A DNA stretch of 45,455 nt, taken from the NCBI RefSeq assembly GCF_016342785.1, contig NZ_JAEINH010000014.1, positions 1 to 45,455 of the forward strand, in the 5' to 3' direction. Made by a program: the position numbers and the translations under genes. The notes under the pieces were generated by a model. It did not search any database. It was not told the origin of the DNA and saw only the letters and a program-made list of their open reading frames with translations. This stretch comes from Sanguibacter suaedae (lineage in GTDB: Bacteria > Actinomycetota > Actinomycetes > Actinomycetales > Cellulomonadaceae). The stretch's first letter is position 1; every line of letters begins with the position of its first letter. Of this stretch, positions 42,891 to 45,455 are shown piece by piece.

Positions 42891-45404
42891 GTGAATGACA
42901 CGATCGCGGCGTCCCGTACGCCGCGTCCGCTCCGAGCCGTCGCGGCAGCGGCCGCGTGCTTCCTCGCCGGAGGTGGCGTGCTCACCGCCGTCGCCCCCGC
43001 GGCCGAGGCTGCCGAGCTCCCCGACACCTTCGTCTCCACGGCCACGACGTGGGCCTACTCCGACGACGCGACCGACCCCGCGGCCGGCGCCGCCGACCGC
43101 CTCTCCTGGACGCTGGCCGACTACGACGACTCGGCGTGGAAGTCCGCGACCGGGGCGTTCGGCGCGAAGAACGGGGCCGCGACCGGTCTGGGGTCGCGCT
43201 TCCCGATCACCACCCTCCTCAACCACTACATCGACGGCCGGTCGGCCCCCGCCGTCCCGACGTACCACTTCCGCACGAGCTTCGACGTCACGGCCGACCA
43301 GCTCGCCGACATCGGCAGCCTGCGCGGCGAGATCGTCTACGACGACGCGGTCCAGATCTTCGTGAACGGCGAGAAGGTCGCCGGGTTCGTCGACGACCGC
43401 GTCGAGGAGGCCCCCGAGGCCGACCGCAACCTCGTCTACGCGGGTGCGAGCGGCGGCAACCCCGTCACGAGCACCTTCACGGTGAGCCCGGAGGACCTCG
43501 TCGCGGGGGAGAACACCCTCGCCGTCGCGCTCCACCAGGACCGTGCGACGAGCTCCGACATCTACCTCGACGTGACCTCCCTGGCCCCCGTGCCGAGCGA
43601 CCTCCCCGCCGAGCTCTCCGACATCGTCATGACCGTCGGCTCGGACGAGACCTCGCGCGGCATCACCTGGTACTCGAACGTCGACACCGCACAGGTCGTG
43701 CAGCTCGCCCCGGCCTCAGCCGTCACCGACGGGAGCTTCCCCGCGGACGCGGTCACCGTCCCCGCGACCGGTGGTCCGACGACCAGCGGCGAGTTCCGCC
43801 GGTCGGCCACGCTCACCGACCTCGCCGAGAGCACCGACTACGCGTACCGGGTGGGCAACGACACCGACGGATGGTCCGCGACCTCGACCTTCTCCACGGG
43901 CACGACCACGGGGGACTACGACTTCCTCTTCGTCGGCGACCCGCAGATCGGCGCCTCCGGCGACGTCGCCCGCGACCAGGCCGGCTGGACCGACACCCTC
44001 GCCGTCGCCGAGGCCGCGTTCCCCGACAGCGAGCTCATCTTCTCCGCAGGCGACCAGGTGGAGTCCGCGGGCAACGAGGCGCACTACGACGCCTTCCTCG
44101 CGCCGGACCAGCTCCGCAGGCTCCCGCTCGTCCCGACCAACGGCAACCACGACGTCGGCTCGAAGGCGTACGAGCAGCACTTCACGCTGCCCAACAACGA
44201 CCCGACCGCGGGTGCCGCGACCAGCGCCAGCGCGTCCGGTGGGAACTACTGGTTCACGCACAAGGACGTCCTCTACCTCAACATCAACTCCAACAACGGT
44301 GACGTAGCCTCCCACGAGGCGTTCCTCCGCAGGGTCGTCGCCGAGCAGGGCGGCTCGGCCCGCTGGGTCGTGCTCGCGTTCCACCACTCGATCTACTCCG
44401 TCGCCGCGCACGTGAACGACGCGCGGATCAAGGACCTGCGCGCCGCGCTGCCGCCGATCATCTCGGACCTCGGCATCGACCTCGTCCTCCAGGGGCACGA
44501 CCACAGCTACACCCGCAGCTTCCTGCTCGAGGACGGCGACCGGGCCGACGCCACCGAGGTGCCGGGCCAGTCCGAGGTGGTCCCCGGCGAGGGCGAGGTC
44601 CTCTACGTGACCGCCAACTCGGCGAGCGGCTCCAAGTACTACGACGTCCGCGCACCCGACGCCCCGTACGCGTCGGTCATCAACCAGGAGAAGGTCCGCA
44701 ACTACTCCCACGTCGAGGTGACGGACGAGACGATCACGGTCTCGACGATGCGCAGCGAGCAGGCCGGTGACGGCAAGGCCGTGAACAGCGTGGTCGACCA
44801 GGTCACCCTGCGCAAGCCCGCGGTCGAGGTCCCGGCCGAGCCGGACCCGGAGCCCGTGCCGGGTGACCCGACACCCGGGGACCCGACGCCTGGGGAGCCC
44901 GCACCCGAGCAGCCCGCCCCGGGCGGCTCCGGCGACCCCGAGCCCACCACCCCGCCGGCTGCGCCCGGCGCAGCACCCAAGCCCGCGACCCCCGGGTCCC
45001 TGACGGAGGACACCCGGGGCACCGTCAGCGCCCCCACGACCGCCCGGGCCGGGCAGTCGATCACCGTCACCGTGGGTGCCGCGCATGCGGGACGCCCCGT
45101 CGGTGTCTGGCTCCACCCGGACGAGGTCCTCCTCGGGATCCGCACCGTGGGCGCCGACGGCACCGTGCGCGTCACCGTCCCCGCGGGCACCGACACCGGG
45201 ACGCACCGTCTCGTGGTCCTCGACGCCGACGGCGAGGTCCTCGGCTGGCAGGACGTCGAGATCACCGCCGCAGGTTCCACGGCGGGTGGCGGCCTAGCGG
45301 TCACCGGCACCAACGTCCTCGTGGGGCTGCTCCTCGCTGCCGGGCTCGTCGCCGGCGGTACGGCGCTCCTCGTGCTGCGCCGCCGGGCGACCGCGACGGA
45401 CTGA
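42891..45404 (+). CDS. Secreted, surface-anchored purple-acid-phosphatase-like metallophosphoesterase
   Basis: 837 residues from GTG 42891; GGAG (42880-42883) is 7 nt upstream. Signal peptide (about 1-43, ending PAAEAAELP), then a galactose-binding-like domain (about 50-235), a PAP-type Fn3 N-domain, and a calcineurin-like phosphoesterase core with DFLFVGDPQIG (about 344), SAGDQVES, TNGNHDVGS (about 417), AFHHSIYS and QGHDHSYTRS (about 535). A Pro-rich linker (about 645-703), an Ig-like domain, and a cell-wall sorting signal follow: LAVTG (802-806), hydrophobic stretch, RRR. All metal ligands are present; substrate is unknown. LAxTG is the class E sortase pattern. Confidence 0.9.
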   Translation: MNDTIAASRTPRPLRAVAAAAACFLAGGGVLTAVAPAAEAAELPDTFVSTATTWAYSDDATDPAAGAADRLSWTLADYDDSAWKSATGAFGAKNGAATGLGSRFPITTLLNHYIDGRSAPAVPTYHFRTSFDVTADQLADIGSLRGEIVYDDAVQIFVNGEKVAGFVDDRVEEAPEADRNLVYAGASGGNPVTSTFTVSPEDLVAGENTLAVALHQDRATSSDIYLDVTSLAPVPSDLPAELSDIVMTVGSDETSRGITWYSNVDTAQVVQLAPASAVTDGSFPADAVTVPATGGPTTSGEFRRSATLTDLAESTDYAYRVGNDTDGWSATSTFSTGTTTGDYDFLFVGDPQIGASGDVARDQAGWTDTLAVAEAAFPDSELIFSAGDQVESAGNEAHYDAFLAPDQLRRLPLVPTNGNHDVGSKAYEQHFTLPNNDPTAGAATSASASGGNYWFTHKDVLYLNINSNNGDVASHEAFLRRVVAEQGGSARWVVLAFHHSIYSVAAHVNDARIKDLRAALPPIISDLGIDLVLQGHDHSYTRSFLLEDGDRADATEVPGQSEVVPGEGEVLYVTANSASGSKYYDVRAPDAPYASVINQEKVRNYSHVEVTDETITVSTMRSEQAGDGKAVNSVVDQVTLRKPAVEVPAEPDPEPVPGDPTPGDPTPGEPAPEQPAPGGSGDPEPTTPPAAPGAAPKPATPGSLTEDTRGTVSAPTTARAGQSITVTVGAAHAGRPVGVWLHPDEVLLGIRTVGADGTVRVTVPAGTDTGTHRLVVLDADGEVLGWQDVEITAAGSTAGGGLAVTGTNVLVGLLLAAGLVAGGTALLVLRRRATATD

Positions 45405-45436
45405 CGAGAACCGCACCACGACCCGTCGGGCCCCGG

Positions 45437-45455
45437 CGGACGGTCCTGCCGTCCG
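45437..45455 (+). terminator. Hairpin after the phosphoesterase gene, cut by window end
   Basis: CGGACGG-TCCTG-CCGTCCG, perfect 7-bp arms, 32 nt after the stop. The left flank GGGCCCCGG may extend the stem beyond the window. Confidence 0.45.

Overview
The window is high-GC (roughly 70% or more) actinobacterial chromosome. Gene content and order point to Micrococcales, close to the Cellulomonas/Sanguibacter/Oerskovia group: mtrA-mtrB-lpqB, comF, hpf, secA, then an Rv3235-like/LysM/HTH/SAF/CpaE-like block, hisN-rsgA-aroA, and sigR-rsrA. Supporting signs are a 24-residue bL37 gene, a Kgd-type fused 2-oxoglutarate decarboxylase and LAxTG-type surface anchoring. A full-length AdhE suggests a facultative fermentative lifestyle. 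The genus is inferred; there is no rRNA in the window. I see no tRNA, CRISPR array, insertion sequence, prophage or compositional island. This looks like core chromosome.

Layout. 1-2.0 kb: two leftward membrane-protein genes (DUF4129; GPDPase-type membrane domain), the start of an operon that leaves the window. 2.0-7.1 kb: mtrA, mtrB and lpqB overlap by ATGA (osmotic/cell-wall two-component system plus accessory lipoprotein), followed by comF. 7.2-12.3 kb: hpf (ribosome hibernation), a YcaQ-like DNA glycosylase and secA. 12.3-17.5 kb: a poorly characterised envelope/ParA-like block (Rv3235-like, LysM membrane protein, conserved unknown, small HTH protein, SAF/CpaB-like protein, CpaE-like P-loop protein, DUF6912). 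17.5-20.7 kb: leftward hisN, rsgA and aroA. 20.8-23.1 kb: DoxX-like protein, ferritin, sigR-rsrA and bL37. 23.3-26.0 kb: an orphan PilT-like ATPase, a DUF4097 protein and a degenerate SGNH-fold protein. 26.1-30.0 kb: kgd. 30.2-33.9 kb: a response regulator, histidine kinase, ABC ATPase and permease, all leftward. 34.0-36.5 kb: two tandem CNNM/CBS proteins. 36.7-38.0 kb: a membrane-anchored M15 peptidase. 38.1-40.8 kb: adhE. 41.1-42.7 kb: an operon of alkyltransferase, ECF sigma factor and alkyltransferase. 42.9-45.4 kb: a secreted, anchored purple-acid-phosphatase-like enzyme.

The most informative regulatory signals are: a sigma-R-type promoter (GGAAT-N18-GTT) upstream of sigR with an in-frame GTG at the expected start point, implying a long sigma isoform; an 8+8 bp palindrome inside a probable leaderless promoter of the ABC operon; four tandem 10-bp repeats upstream of the LysM gene; a perfect high-GC DnaA box inside a palindrome between the HTH and SAF genes; and long, nearly perfect bidirectional terminator hairpins. 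The best candidate for an under-described system is the three-gene operon with an ECF sigma factor between two O6-alkylguanine alkyltransferases and no recognisable anti-sigma factor.
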